From SG8-30 sp963715485 (GTDB lineage Bacteria > Pseudomonadota > Gammaproteobacteria > Steroidobacterales > Steroidobacteraceae), in the NCBI GenBank assembly GCA_963715485.1, contig OY970244.1, positions 930,001-994,000 of the forward strand: a stretch of 64,000 bases of DNA. The letters run 5' to 3'. Below are positions 35,869-45,300 of the stretch, piece by piece. The translations under genes were made by a program, and so were the position numbers. Under the pieces are notes generated by a model. It worked only from the letters and a program-made list of their open reading frames with translations. It was not told where the DNA came from and did no database searches. How positions within the stretch are numbered: the stretch's first letter is position 1; the number at the start of each line of letters is the position of its first letter.

Positions 35869-36891
35869 ATGCCGGCGAATCTCTCACCCGAGTACAAGGC
35901 GGCGGCGGAAGCGCTGCGTCGTGCCCGCGACCCCGCGGAGCGCCTCGAGCACCTGCGCGAGATGCTGCGGGTGATCCCGAAGCACAAGGGCACCGACCAC
36001 CTGCAGGCCGACCTGAAGCATCGCATCAAGGAACTCGACGAAGAACTCGCCGGCCCGAAACGGGGCGGCGCGCGCAGCAGCCCGTCGCTGGTCGTTCGCC
36101 CCGAGGGCGCCGCGCAGGTCGCGATCCTGGGTCCGCCGAACAGCGGCAAGTCTGCATTGCACGCGCGGCTGACCGGGTCGAGCGCACGGGTGGCGCCTTA
36201 CCCCTTCACCACCCAGTACCCCGAGCCCGGCATGATGCCGGTCGAGGACATCCTCCTGCAGCTGGTGGACCTGCCTCCGCTTAGCCCGCAGCATCCGGTG
36301 ACCTGGATCGGCAGCACCCTGCAGTCGGCCGACGCCTGCCTGCTGGTGGTGGACATCAGCGATCCTGCGGCAGTGCAGCAGGTCGAGGACCTGCAGACCA
36401 TGCTCGAAGGGCGCCGGGTCGGGCTGACCCGGGCCTGGCCGGTCGACCCGGACCCGGTCGGGCAGGAGACGGAGGAAGCTGAGGACCCGTTTGCCTTGAC
36501 GCTGCCGGTGCTGCTGGTCGCGAACAAGTCCGATCTCGATCCGGACAGTCGCGCCGACGTTGCCGCGCTGGAGGAATTGCTCGGCATCGACTATCCGGCG
36601 ATGGTGGTGTCGGCGGAGACCGGCGCCGGGCTCGACCGGCTCGGGCCGTGGCTGTTCGACCGGCTCGGGATCGTGCGCGTCTACACCAAGGCGCCAGGCA
36701 AGCCCGCCGATCACCACAAGCCGTTCACGTTACGCCGTGGCCAGACCGTCGCGGATGTCGCGCGCCTGGTGCATCGCGAGCTGCTCGAGTCGATCAAGTA
36801 CGCGCGGCTGTGGAGCGCCGCGCACGACGGCCAGCATGTCGGCCGTGATCATCCTCTCGAGGACCGCGACGTCATCGAGCTGCACGAGTAG
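35869..36891 (+). CDS. Obg/DRG-like GTPase with TGS domain
   Basis: A 340-residue protein 18 bp after deoD. A charged helical N-terminus (about 1-75) precedes a G domain: G1 AILGPPNSGKSALH, a switch-I region PYPFTTQYPEPGMM, G3-like VDLPPL, G4 VANKSDLD and G5 VVSAETG. The C-terminus (about 275-340) is a TGS domain (RVYTKAPGKPADHHKPF; then LRRGQTVADVARLVHREL). This order is that of DRG proteins, which are mainly archaeal and eukaryotic, and differs from bacterial ObgE and YchF. The G3 motif reads DLPPL rather than DxPG. Role probably linked to ribosomes; no direct evidence. Confidence 0.82.
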   Translation: MPANLSPEYKAAAEALRRARDPAERLEHLREMLRVIPKHKGTDHLQADLKHRIKELDEELAGPKRGGARSSPSLVVRPEGAAQVAILGPPNSGKSALHARLTGSSARVAPYPFTTQYPEPGMMPVEDILLQLVDLPPLSPQHPVTWIGSTLQSADACLLVVDISDPAAVQQVEDLQTMLEGRRVGLTRAWPVDPDPVGQETEEAEDPFALTLPVLLVANKSDLDPDSRADVAALEELLGIDYPAMVVSAETGAGLDRLGPWLFDRLGIVRVYTKAPGKPADHHKPFTLRRGQTVADVARLVHRELLESIKYARLWSAAHDGQHVGRDHPLEDRDVIELHE

Positions 36892-36895
36892 CCGG

Positions 36896-37846
36896 CTAGG
36901 CGAGCGGGATCCTGGCCGCGTTCGCCTTCAACCAGCCGTCGAAGGTCTGCAGCGTCGGGTTGAGCGCACGGGACTCGTCGAGACTGCGCGCAGCGCAGAA
37001 GTCGTCGCTGAAATCGCGGTTGAACTGGAACATGTTGCCGAGGTCCTCCGCGCCCGGAAAGCCGAAGCCGCGATAGGCCTCGGGCTCCACCGCGAGGTGA
37101 CGGACCGGCTCGCCCAGCGCACGCGTCAGCGATGCCGCCATCTGCGCGCCGGTCAGGTGCTCACCGGCGATGCCAACGGTCTGCCCGATGTATTTTCCGC
37201 CCGCCTTGAAGATGCCGTAGGCGCAACGGCCGATGTCCTCAGCCGCGATGCCCGGCAGCCGACGGTCGCCCATGGGCAGCACGAATGACAGCACCCCGTC
37301 TTCGCCCCGCTTCGGGCCCATGCCGAAGTGGATCAGGTTGTCCCAGTAGAACGAGGTCAGCAGGAAGGTGGTCGGCACGCCGGCGTCGGTGAAGAAGTGG
37401 TTGGCTTCGTCCTTGGCGTCGAAGTGCGGGACCTTGTACCGGCCCATCAGCGTCGGCATCCGGTCATCCGTCAGCGGGATCCACTTGCGCGAGTCCTCGA
37501 GCGTGGACCAGATGACGTGCTTGAGACCTGCCCGCGCGGCTGCCTCGGCCATGGCACTGGCCTGGGCCTGTTCCTGGTCCGGCGAGAAGTGTTCCCAGAA
37601 GAAGGTCACGCAGTAGGCGCCGTAGGCCCCGGCGAAGGCGCGGTCGAGGCTCGCCGGGTCGCCGACGTCGGCGGCGACGACCTCGGCGCCGAGGCGGGCC
37701 AGCTCACGCGCCTTGTCGGATCCGGTGTCGCGGGTCACCGCGCGCACCACGAAGCCGCCTGCAGGATCCTCGAGGATGGCCCGGACCAGTCCGCCGCCCT
37801 GCGCGCCCGTTGCGCCGATGACTACGATGACCTTGGGGTTTGACAT
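36896..37846 (-). CDS. NmrA-like NAD(P)-binding protein
   Basis: About 316 residues from the ATG at 37846, 8 nt after AAGGAG. The Rossmann motif VVIGATGAQGGGLVRA is at the start, followed by VVAADVGDPASLDRAFAGA. NmrA-like proteins act as redox sensors or as reductases; an active-site YxxxK triad is not clear, so a sensor or atypical SDR role is likely. Monocistronic and divergent from the FAD oxidase gene. Confidence 0.88.
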   Translation of the reverse strand: MSNPKVIVVIGATGAQGGGLVRAILEDPAGGFVVRAVTRDTGSDKARELARLGAEVVAADVGDPASLDRAFAGAYGAYCVTFFWEHFSPDQEQAQASAMAEAAARAGLKHVIWSTLEDSRKWIPLTDDRMPTLMGRYKVPHFDAKDEANHFFTDAGVPTTFLLTSFYWDNLIHFGMGPKRGEDGVLSFVLPMGDRRLPGIAAEDIGRCAYGIFKAGGKYIGQTVGIAGEHLTGAQMAASLTRALGEPVRHLAVEPEAYRGFGFPGAEDLGNMFQFNRDFSDDFCAARSLDESRALNPTLQTFDGWLKANAARIPLA

Positions 37847-37949
37847 GGTTGAGTCTCCTTGATCGCCCTGCACGCCTTTGCGGGTGGAGGAGGATACACC
37901 GACCGTGGCGGAGTGCAGTAGAGTCGGCGCGATACCCGGGAGGAAATCG

Positions 37950-39344
37950 ATGGCGGACATCGTCAGTGAACTGGTGGCACTGCTGGGCGCAGACGCTGTA
38001 CTGGACAGCCAGGCCGTGCGCGGCCGCGCCAGGCACGTGTGGGACCCGAGGCCGATGGAAGCACGCGCCCTCGTTCGCCCACGGATGACCGGGGAAGTCA
38101 GCGCGGTGCTGAAGTTGTGTCACCGGCATGGCCAGCCGGTGGTCACCCACGGCGGGGTCACGGGTCTGGCCGGTGGCGACCGCTCGACGGCAGACGACGT
38201 CATCCTCTCGCTGGAGCGGATGAACCGCATCGAGGAAATCGACCCGGTCGGTCGGACCGCGACGGTACAGGCCGGTTGCATCCTGCAGGCGCTGCAGGAG
38301 GCAGTGGAGAAGCAGGGCCTGCTGTTCCCGCTCGACCTCGGCGCCCGCGGCTCCTGCACCGTCGGCGGCAACGTCGCGACCAATGCCGGCGGCATCAACG
38401 TCATCCGCTACGGCATGACGCGCGCGTTGGTGCTGGGCCTGGAGGCGGTCCTGGCCGACGGTACCGTGGTGTCGTCGATGAACCGGATGATCAAGAACAA
38501 CACCGGTTACGACCTCAAGCAGCTGTTCATCGGTACCGAGGGCACGCTTGGGGTGGTCACCCGCGTGGTGGTGGCACTGAAGGAAATGCCAACCAGCGTC
38601 AACACGGCGCTGGTCGCGCTGGACGAGGTGGGCAAGGTCGCGCGCCTGCTCAAGCACATGGACCGCAAGCTCGGCGGACAGCTCAGTTCCTTCGAAGTGA
38701 TGTGGGGCGAGTTCTATCGGGCGGTGACCGCACCCGGCAGCCTGGCGCCGCCGCTGGAACGCGCGCATCCCTTCTACGTCATCCTGGAGAGCCAGGGGGC
38801 GGATCCAGGCCGCGATGCAGAGTGCTTCGAGACGGCGCTCGGCGAGGCGCTCGAGCACGGACTCATCGTCGATGCGGCGATGCCGAAGTCGCGCGCGGAG
38901 CGTGATCATTTCTGGGCGATCCGCGAGGACCTGGGACCCATCAGCAGCGACCGGCCGCTGGTGGCCTACGACGTCAGCCTGCCGATCCGCGACATGCCTG
39001 CCTACGTGGATGAGGTCGAGGCGCGACTGAAGGCCAAGTGGCCGCAAGGCCGGGTCTACGTCTTCGGGCACATCGGCGACGGCAACCTGCACATCGTGGT
39101 CTGCCCGCGGACCGAGGTCGCCGACCTGCATGCGCAGGCGGACCCGGAGATCTACGAACCACTGGTCGCCTACGGCGGTGCCGTGTCGGCCGAGCACGGC
39201 ATCGGACTGGACAAGAAGCCGTGGATGCCGCTTTCGCGTGGCGAGGACGAGCTCGACCTGATGCGCCTGCTGAAGCGGAGCCTCGACCCTCGCAACATCC
39301 TGAACCCGGGCAAGGTGGTCGACGCCCACGGAAATTCAGCCTAA
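37950..39344 (+). CDS. FAD-linked oxidase, GlcD/D-lactate dehydrogenase-like
   Basis: About 464 residues from the ATG at 37950, 8 nt after GGGAGG. The PCMH-type FAD domain shows VVTHGGVTGLAGGDRS and SCTVGGNVATNAGGINVIRYG; the C-terminal FAD-oxidase domain has VFGHIGDGNLHI, the metal-binding HxxxxNxH motif, and SAEHGIGLDKKPW. This is the pattern of D-2-hydroxyacid dehydrogenases (D-lactate, D-2-hydroxyglutarate, glycolate). The acceptor is probably a quinone or ETF. No glcE/glcF partners are adjacent. Confidence 0.92.
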   Translation: MADIVSELVALLGADAVLDSQAVRGRARHVWDPRPMEARALVRPRMTGEVSAVLKLCHRHGQPVVTHGGVTGLAGGDRSTADDVILSLERMNRIEEIDPVGRTATVQAGCILQALQEAVEKQGLLFPLDLGARGSCTVGGNVATNAGGINVIRYGMTRALVLGLEAVLADGTVVSSMNRMIKNNTGYDLKQLFIGTEGTLGVVTRVVVALKEMPTSVNTALVALDEVGKVARLLKHMDRKLGGQLSSFEVMWGEFYRAVTAPGSLAPPLERAHPFYVILESQGADPGRDAECFETALGEALEHGLIVDAAMPKSRAERDHFWAIREDLGPISSDRPLVAYDVSLPIRDMPAYVDEVEARLKAKWPQGRVYVFGHIGDGNLHIVVCPRTEVADLHAQADPEIYEPLVAYGGAVSAEHGIGLDKKPWMPLSRGEDELDLMRLLKRSLDPRNILNPGKVVDAHGNSA

Positions 39345-39360
39345 CGGTGAGGAGTCGCGA

Positions 39361-40752
39361 TCAGGCCGGCAGCTGCCTGAAGCCGTCGACGCGGGCAACG
39401 AGCCGGTGGTCGCGGGTCAGCGATATCGTCAACCGCAGGTCGAGGATCTTCGCGATCGCCGTGGCCAGCGACAGGCCGAGACCCGCGTGCGTGCCACCAT
39501 TGCCGCTGTGAATGCGGAAGAAGCGCTCGCCCAGGCGCGGCAGGTCCTCTTCCTTCAGTTGTGGGGCATGGTTGTCGATGCTGAAGGCCTTGTCCCCTGC
39601 AATCTGCATTCGGATGGTGGAGCCGGCCGGCGCGTGTGCCACGGCGTTGCCGAGCAGATTGGCGACCAGACGGCTGCACAGACCGGCATCGGTATGCACC
39701 CAGGCCTCGTGGGGCATCTCGAAGTCCAGCGTCAGCAGGCGCACCTTCGCGGCACCTGCAAGGTGCGAAGCCTGGCGACGAATCTCCGCCGCCAGGTCGA
39801 CAGGCTCCGGTTCGGGCTTCTGGATGCCCGATTCGTAGCGCGACAGTGACAGCAACGCGTCCACGATCTGCTCGAGTTCCTGCGCTGCCTTGCCGACTTC
39901 CTCGAGTGAACTGCGCGCCTGATCGCAGTCCTGCGCCATGGCGCCGACCTCGGCCAGCATGCGCGCCTCTGCCAGCGGCGTGCGCAGCTCGTGCGCAACG
40001 TTGCGCGCGAAGCGCCGCTCACGCGCGACCGCCCGGACGAGTTGCTGGGTCATGTCCTGGATCTTGCCCGCGACGGGTTGCAGCTCGCTCGGCAGGTCCG
40101 CAATGTCGAGCGTCGCCGCGGGATTGTCGAGGTCGATGGCCGAGACCGAGTACGACAGGCGATCGACCGGTCGCAGGCTGCGCCGCACCGATACCACCGC
40201 GATGGTCACCGACACCAGCACCGTCGCCGCCGAGCAGATGAACACGAACAGGTGCAGGCGCTGCTCGAGTTCGATCAAAGGCGTGATCTCGGCCGCCATG
40301 GCGACGGTGACCAGTCGCCTCGGGTCGCCCTCGGGAACCGGAAAGTTCTGCACCGCCAGGCGGCCGTCGTGCTGGTCCGGCAGCTCGATCCCGTAGAATG
40401 TCGGGCCGGTCTTCACAGCCGTCATTCGCGGCAATTCGCGCCCGGCGCTGGAATCGGAGCGCGCCAGCACGACCCCCGCCGCATCCCAGACCTGGAAGAA
40501 GTTCTGGTGGGCCTGCGTGCGGAACTCCGGCATGTACTCGGCGATGCCCTCGGCGCCGGGGTTCTGCACCACGTAGGCCGCCAGTGCCTGCATGTGCGCC
40601 ACCAGCGAGTCGTCGAAGCTGCCGTAGAGCTCGTTGCGGACGAGCACGTGAAAGATGAACAGCCAGATCGCCAGCGATACGATGATCGCGGCGGACAGGC
40701 TGAGGATCAGCCGTCCCGCCAGCGAGCCCAGCACGCGTTTACCCAACGACAT
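39361..40752 (-). CDS. sensor histidine kinase (two-component system)
   Basis: About 463 residues from the ATG at 40752, overlapping the regulator gene by 14 bp. Two membrane segments (about LILSLSAAIIVSLAIWLFI; and LFVFICSAATVLVSVTIAV) flank a periplasmic domain of about 140 residues. Then come a HAMP-like linker, the HisKA dimerisation helix with the phospho-acceptor in NVAHELRTPLAEARM, and a HATPase domain (NLLGNAVAHAPAGS; LGLSLATAIAK). The partner of the OmpR-type regulator just upstream. The ligand is unknown. Confidence 0.92.
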   Translation of the reverse strand: MSLGKRVLGSLAGRLILSLSAAIIVSLAIWLFIFHVLVRNELYGSFDDSLVAHMQALAAYVVQNPGAEGIAEYMPEFRTQAHQNFFQVWDAAGVVLARSDSSAGRELPRMTAVKTGPTFYGIELPDQHDGRLAVQNFPVPEGDPRRLVTVAMAAEITPLIELEQRLHLFVFICSAATVLVSVTIAVVSVRRSLRPVDRLSYSVSAIDLDNPAATLDIADLPSELQPVAGKIQDMTQQLVRAVARERRFARNVAHELRTPLAEARMLAEVGAMAQDCDQARSSLEEVGKAAQELEQIVDALLSLSRYESGIQKPEPEPVDLAAEIRRQASHLAGAAKVRLLTLDFEMPHEAWVHTDAGLCSRLVANLLGNAVAHAPAGSTIRMQIAGDKAFSIDNHAPQLKEEDLPRLGERFFRIHSGNGGTHAGLGLSLATAIAKILDLRLTISLTRDHRLVARVDGFRQLPA

Positions 40753-41404
40753 AGCCGAAGCCACGGCGTGTCTCGATGAACTGCTCCACGCCGGCGGCGG
40801 CAAGCTTGGCACGAAGCGTACTCATCAGCACTTCGATGACGCTGTCCGAGGCGTCGCTGTCACTGTCGTAGAGCTGCTCGAAGATCGAGCCGCGCGACAG
40901 CACATGGCCGTGCCGGCGCACCAGCAACTCGAGCAGTGCGTACTCCTTGGGCGTGAGCGCCAGCTGCCGCGCGTTGGCCTGGGCGATTCGCGCGGAGGTG
41001 TCGATCTGCACCGGCCCGATCGCGACCAGTGGCGACGGCTCGTCGAAATGGCGACGCGCCAGCGCGAGAATGCGCGCCCTGACCTCGGTGAACGCAAAGG
41101 GCTTGACCAGATAGTCGTCGGCGCCAAGATTCAGTGCCTCGACGCGATCGTCTACCTGGTCGCGGGCGGACAACACCAGGATGCGTGTCGGCAGCTTGGC
41201 CGCACGGACGTGGCGCAGTACCTGCAGCCCGTCGACTCGCGGCATGAGGACGTCGAGTACAATTACGTCGAACGGAGTGTCGTGAAGCCGCTCGAGCGCC
41301 TCCTGGCCGTCGCAGGCTGTCTCGACGACCATGCCCTGCGCGCGCAGTCCCGTGGCCAGGGCCTCGCGCAGCCGCTTCGAGTCATCCACGACGAGCACGC
41401 GCAT
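40739..41404 (-). CDS. OmpR/PhoB-family response regulator
   Basis: About 221 residues from the ATG at 41404; the frame is open upstream to 41494. The receiver domain has LVVDDSKRLREAL, the phosphoacceptor in VIVLDVLMPRVDG, and the Lys in DDYLVKPFAFTEV. The C-terminal winged helix has LTPKEYALLELLVRR and ETRRGFGYVVG. Together with the kinase it forms a two-component operon, divergent from the secreted-protein cluster starting at 41655, its most obvious target. Confidence 0.94.
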   Translation of the reverse strand: MRVLVVDDSKRLREALATGLRAQGMVVETACDGQEALERLHDTPFDVIVLDVLMPRVDGLQVLRHVRAAKLPTRILVLSARDQVDDRVEALNLGADDYLVKPFAFTEVRARILALARRHFDEPSPLVAIGPVQIDTSARIAQANARQLALTPKEYALLELLVRRHGHVLSRGSIFEQLYDSDSDASDSVIEVLMSTLRAKLAAAGVEQFIETRRGFGYVVG

Positions 41405-41559
41405 GGGTGCCACTTTGCGCAATTCCGCTGCGGCGTGAATCCGTAAGTGTTGCAGCCCAACTGCAGCAATCCACCCTTCGGGCATGCCACCCATTGCCGG
41501 GGACTCACCGCAGCCCGGCTTCAGGATTGCTTAAGCCGTGCCGCGTATAAATGTCCTTA

Positions 41560-41601
41560 AGGAAAACCCAAGGAAGCTTCAGGAAAAGCCAAGGAAGTGC
41601 G
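41560..41601. promoter_or_regulatory. 21-bp tandem direct repeat, candidate response-regulator site
   Basis: AGGAAAACCCAAGGAAGC (start of 41560-41580) and AGGAAAAGCCAAGGAAGT (start of 41581-41601) are direct repeats with a 21-bp period, two helical turns, in the gap between the two-component genes and the cluster at 41655. A TATAAA lies just upstream at 41546-41551. OmpR-family regulators often bind such head-to-tail repeats. Confidence 0.45.
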
Positions 41602-41654
41602 GCAGTGGTCGGGGGACGGCGCCGCCTCGGGGCGAGAAGCTTCAGGAGCACGAG

Positions 41655-42236
41655 ATGAAGACACAGTCGAAAGTCATGCTTGCAGTCGTCGGCACCCTGG
41701 CGCTGGCTGCGGCGGCTGGTGCGCAGGCGCAGGAGCCGCTCCAGACGGAGCAGCAGCTGCGGCAGCGTACCGAGGAACAGCTCAAGAACGCCGGCGAAGC
41801 GGGCCAGGTTCGCACGCAGCAGCAGGCCGAACAGGCCGTCCAGCAGGGTGCGGGTGAAAAGGCCGGCGCCGGCGGACAGGGCCAGATGGCCCAGGAACGC
41901 CAGCGCCTCTACGGCGAACAGCTCATGACCGAGCAGGAGCGCAACCAGTACCAGGCGCGCCTGCAGAGCATGAAGACCGACCAGGAGCGCAAGGAGTTCC
42001 AGAAGGAACACAAGAAGCAGATGCAGGCGCGGGCCAAGCAGCAGGGGAAGGCGCTCGACCAGGACGGCAACGTCCTGACGGCCGACCAGCTGCGGGACCG
42101 CGATCGTGACCAGGACATGGATCGTGACCGTGACAGGACCCACCAGATGGACCAGATGTCACGGCCGATGCCGGCGCCTGCGCCAGCACCCGGGATGGGT
42201 GGTGGTGGCGGTGGCGGCGGCCGCGGTGGAGGATGA
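41655..42236 (+). CDS. secreted Gln/Arg-rich, low-complexity protein
   Basis: About 193 residues from the ATG at 41655, following AGGAG; the frame is open upstream to 41538. A signal peptide (VMLAVVGTLALAAAAGAQAQ) is followed by a highly charged helical region rich in Gln, Glu, Arg and Lys (for example EQQLRQRTEEQLKNAG and QKEHKKQMQARAKQQG), a run of RDRDRDQDMDRDRDR, then a proline- and glycine-rich tail. It resembles proteins assigned to the periplasm as possible chaperones or envelope-stress components, but no family is certain. First gene of the cluster facing the two-component system. Confidence 0.75.
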   Translation: MKTQSKVMLAVVGTLALAAAAGAQAQEPLQTEQQLRQRTEEQLKNAGEAGQVRTQQQAEQAVQQGAGEKAGAGGQGQMAQERQRLYGEQLMTEQERNQYQARLQSMKTDQERKEFQKEHKKQMQARAKQQGKALDQDGNVLTADQLRDRDRDQDMDRDRDRTHQMDQMSRPMPAPAPAPGMGGGGGGGGRGGG

Positions 42237-42352
42237 CAAGGAGTGTCATGACTGAGCAGTGCGCAGGGAATGGCGCGCACGACGACGGTAGCCCCGATCG
42301 CCAGGGAGGTGGTCGGGGCTCAATCTTTTCAGGGACGACAAAGGGGGCTCAC

Positions 42353-43295
42353 ATGAAGAGCACGAATCTGAAACTGGCAGTGGCGGCGGTGTTGCTCGGC
42401 GCGACCGCGCTGGCGTTTGGTGCGCCGGGCGGCGGCAAGGGGCCGCCGTGACGGGGAAGGGGAACAAGCCGGACACGGAAGCTGGGAACAACCTGTCGGT
42501 GCCGGCGATCATGGTGGGAACAGGGGCAGGATTTGCCATCAACTGCTCCGACAGCTGGGCGGCGCTGGATCGCGTCACGGGTGATGCCGCCTGACAATGC
42601 CCGCGGGTGTCAGTACCCGAGCACGGTGCCAGGAGACCGACGGAACCGTCTGCGTCGACGCGGGCTACTACTTCGTCCAGCGCGTCGCCAATGGCAGGCA
42701 CCGTGCCTGTACTGCTGGCAAGCGCTTCGGTTGTCGCTGAATGGGGCGACAATCTCACAGGCGATGCGATGCTGAAGGTCGGCAGCCCGATCCGGGTCGA
42801 GATCGTTCTGTTTGGATAGCACGACCGCGCTCGACAGGCCAGGAGGGCTACAAGGTGATCAAGCTCGAGCCGAACGAGCTCGATCGCCTTCTGACTATGG
42901 ACATCTTGCCGGGGAAGGTGGGGTGGATATCCCGCTCGCGGTGGATGGAACCATTTTCCGCGCCATCGTGCATGACGCGAACGCCAGCTCTGACGATCGA
43001 GTTGGTCGATGCTGACGGATACGTCGTAGACCTACGGTCTACGACGGACCAGGCGGGGGCCGAGATCAACGCGACCGGCAAGATCGTCTACGGATACAAC
43101 CTGCGTGTGGGGCTGGCGGGTACTTACCGTCTCACCTATACGCTTCCGAACGTCAGATCACTGATGTGGATATCGGCAGCTACAGCCAACAACGATGGCG
43201 TTGCAGCGGCCATTCTCGAAATTGAGGTGATCGGAGGTGGCGGTGGCGGTGGCAAGGGCAGCGGCCAGGAGGCGGCAGCCGAAGACGGCAAGTAA
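42353..43295 (+). pseudogene. decayed secreted protein gene
   Basis: An intact signal peptide (LAVAAVLLGATALAFGA) starts at 42353 but stops at 42451 after GGGKGPP. Recognisable pieces of one protein then continue in changing frames: PDTEAGNNLSVPAIMVG, GYYFVQRVANGRHRACTAG, EWGDNLTGDAMLKVGSP, YKVIKLEPNELDRL and, from about 43000, INATGKIVYGYNLRVGLAG to a GGGGGGGKGSG tail ending at 43295. The shifts go in both directions, unlike the uniform shifts elsewhere in the window. I recall intact homologues in Gammaproteobacteria of about 270 residues with unknown function. Confidence 0.7.
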
Positions 43296-43475
43296 CTTCG
43301 GCCAGGGACGCAGGACGCGTCCTTAACGAGCCAGGGAACGGCTCAGCCGGAGCAGGCGTCGCCAAGGCGCCTGCTCCAGGACCCGGAAGGTGTCTTCCGC
43401 TTGGTTCGACCAGGACAGGGGGCACCGCAAGGAGGCAGCGGCCAGGGAGGCCGCGAGTGAAGTCAGGGGAATGAC

Positions 43476-45194
43476 ATGAACTCCAGGCGGAACATCATCA
43501 TGGCGGCGGCGGTGGCCACCGCACTGCTGGGACTGCCGGCAGTCGGGCAGAGCCAGGCCGCGTTCGACTGGCAAGTCGTAACCGACAACACGATCGATAT
43601 TCCCGGCTACAGTGGCCGGACGCTCAACAGCTACAACGACCCGTCGGTCAATTCGGACGGCTTCGTTGTCTTCCGCGCCCGCAGCACCGGCAAGCAGGGC
43701 GGGCCGATCCGGGGCGTCTTCGCCCGTAACATGGGCGAAGGGCTGCCCATGCGTATCGTCTACCTGGCGCAGTCGGAGGTGCCGTGGCCGAACAACACCT
43801 CGTACAACGGCGCCGACGGGCGCTTCAACGAGTTCCCGTCGTTCGCGCGCGTGGACGCCGGCTCGCCGACGATCGTGACCCGCGGACAGTCGCAGCCGAC
43901 GTGGGGCTATGAGGTCGACGGCGAAGAGGCGCGGGTTGGTACCTCCGGTATCTACGTGCGCTACGGTGGCCAGTTGCGTACGGCGATGACCCAGCTCGGC
44001 GCGGTGCCGGGCTTCGAGTATTTCTCGGTGCCGGGCGCCGACCTGTACACGCGCTTCGAACAGTTCCCGGGCGCACCATCGGTCATGGACCGTGAAACGA
44101 TTGCGTTCAAAGGGAACTTCAGCATCGGCGACGACGGATACACGGGCGTCTATTTCCGCAACTTCCGTCGCAACGGCGGCATGGCGCCGGTGACGCTGGT
44201 GGCCTCGTCGTTGACGACGAACATTCCTGGTACCAGCAAGCGCTTTGGCAGCACGGCACCACCGAGTGCGACGGACGGCTACATGGTCTTCGTCGGACTC
44301 GACGACGAAGATTCGCCGACCCAGGGCGGCATCTACCGGGCCAGCCTGAAACGCCCGACGGCGCTGGAATCACTGGTGAAGATCGGTACGCCCGTGCCGG
44401 GTGTCAACGGCGCGCAGTTCACGCGCTTCGGCGAAAGCCTGGCGCTGGGCGAGCAGGCGCGGTTGGTGGCGTTCTGGGGTGCGTGGGGAAGCGCGACCTA
44501 CGACAGGACAGTGAGCTGCCCCACCGAGGGCAACAAGGAACGGCGCGCCTACTGCAACGATGTCGTCTGCCCGGGCGGGACTTGCGTCGTCAAATTGCCG
44601 GTGAACGAAGGCATCTTCGTCTACGACAGCAAGTCGAAGTCCGTGGTGCCAGTCGCCAGGGTCGGCGAGGACGGTGTCGAGACCTTCCTGTATTGCAAGT
44701 TCTCCGGCCGCGCACCGGGTGCGAGTTCCGGCTGTGGCGGGGGCAGCGGACACGGTGAGGGCGGCGAAGAGGGTGGCGGCCCGGATGACTTCGACAGCTA
44801 CGAGGACGGCGAGCTGGCCCGCTGGCGCTGCGGCGCCTACGTGGCGCTGGCCAGCCGTGGTGCCGCTTACTACCAGGTCGCGTACAAGGCGGTCAGTGAC
44901 GGCAAGACGGGCCTGTACCTGTGGGACAGCCGGCCGAAAAAAGCGCTGCAGACGGTGCTCGAGACAGGCATGGACGCCTCCGTGCTCGACCTGAACGCGG
45001 CGGGCATGAAGATCACCGGCATCGGCATCGAGCGCGACGGTTTCCGCAAGGGCTGGATGGCCATCACGGCCAGCATGGCCGCGCCGACATCCGGCGTCGA
45101 AGCCGCTGCGGATGATGGTCACTCCGATGAGGCGGAAGGCGGGGCAGGCATCTTCCTGACCCGCGTGCCGGGATGGTCAGACTTGGACGAATGA
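43476..45194 (+). CDS. large secreted protein, probable beta-propeller-type repeats
   Basis: A 572-residue exported protein with signal peptide to about residue 28 (AVATALLGLPAVGQSQA). The body repeats a loose unit with a polar blade start such as YNDPSVNSDGFVVFRA, MDRETIAFKGNFS, SATDGYMVFVGLDD and CGAYVALASRG, each followed by a strand ending in a GxYR/GvY segment (GGIYRASL, GLYLW, GIFVY). This spacing suggests a propeller-like fold. Cysteines occur in a CPTEGNKE...CNDVVCPGGTC region and a Gly/Glu-rich insert near residue 420. Family unknown; position suggests co-regulation with the 41655 gene. Confidence 0.75.
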   Translation: MNSRRNIIMAAAVATALLGLPAVGQSQAAFDWQVVTDNTIDIPGYSGRTLNSYNDPSVNSDGFVVFRARSTGKQGGPIRGVFARNMGEGLPMRIVYLAQSEVPWPNNTSYNGADGRFNEFPSFARVDAGSPTIVTRGQSQPTWGYEVDGEEARVGTSGIYVRYGGQLRTAMTQLGAVPGFEYFSVPGADLYTRFEQFPGAPSVMDRETIAFKGNFSIGDDGYTGVYFRNFRRNGGMAPVTLVASSLTTNIPGTSKRFGSTAPPSATDGYMVFVGLDDEDSPTQGGIYRASLKRPTALESLVKIGTPVPGVNGAQFTRFGESLALGEQARLVAFWGAWGSATYDRTVSCPTEGNKERRAYCNDVVCPGGTCVVKLPVNEGIFVYDSKSKSVVPVARVGEDGVETFLYCKFSGRAPGASSGCGGGSGHGEGGEEGGGPDDFDSYEDGELARWRCGAYVALASRGAAYYQVAYKAVSDGKTGLYLWDSRPKKALQTVLETGMDASVLDLNAAGMKITGIGIERDGFRKGWMAITASMAAPTSGVEAAADDGHSDEAEGGAGIFLTRVPGWSDLDE

Positions 45195-45300
45195 CCCTGA
45201 CTATTCGTCCCTGAAGGGGCGGGCGTGGTCCATCCGGCTGCGTCCGCCCCGATTGCAGGTCGACTGGCTGGCGGGGGCGGCGAGCTGTCGGTCGCTTGGC

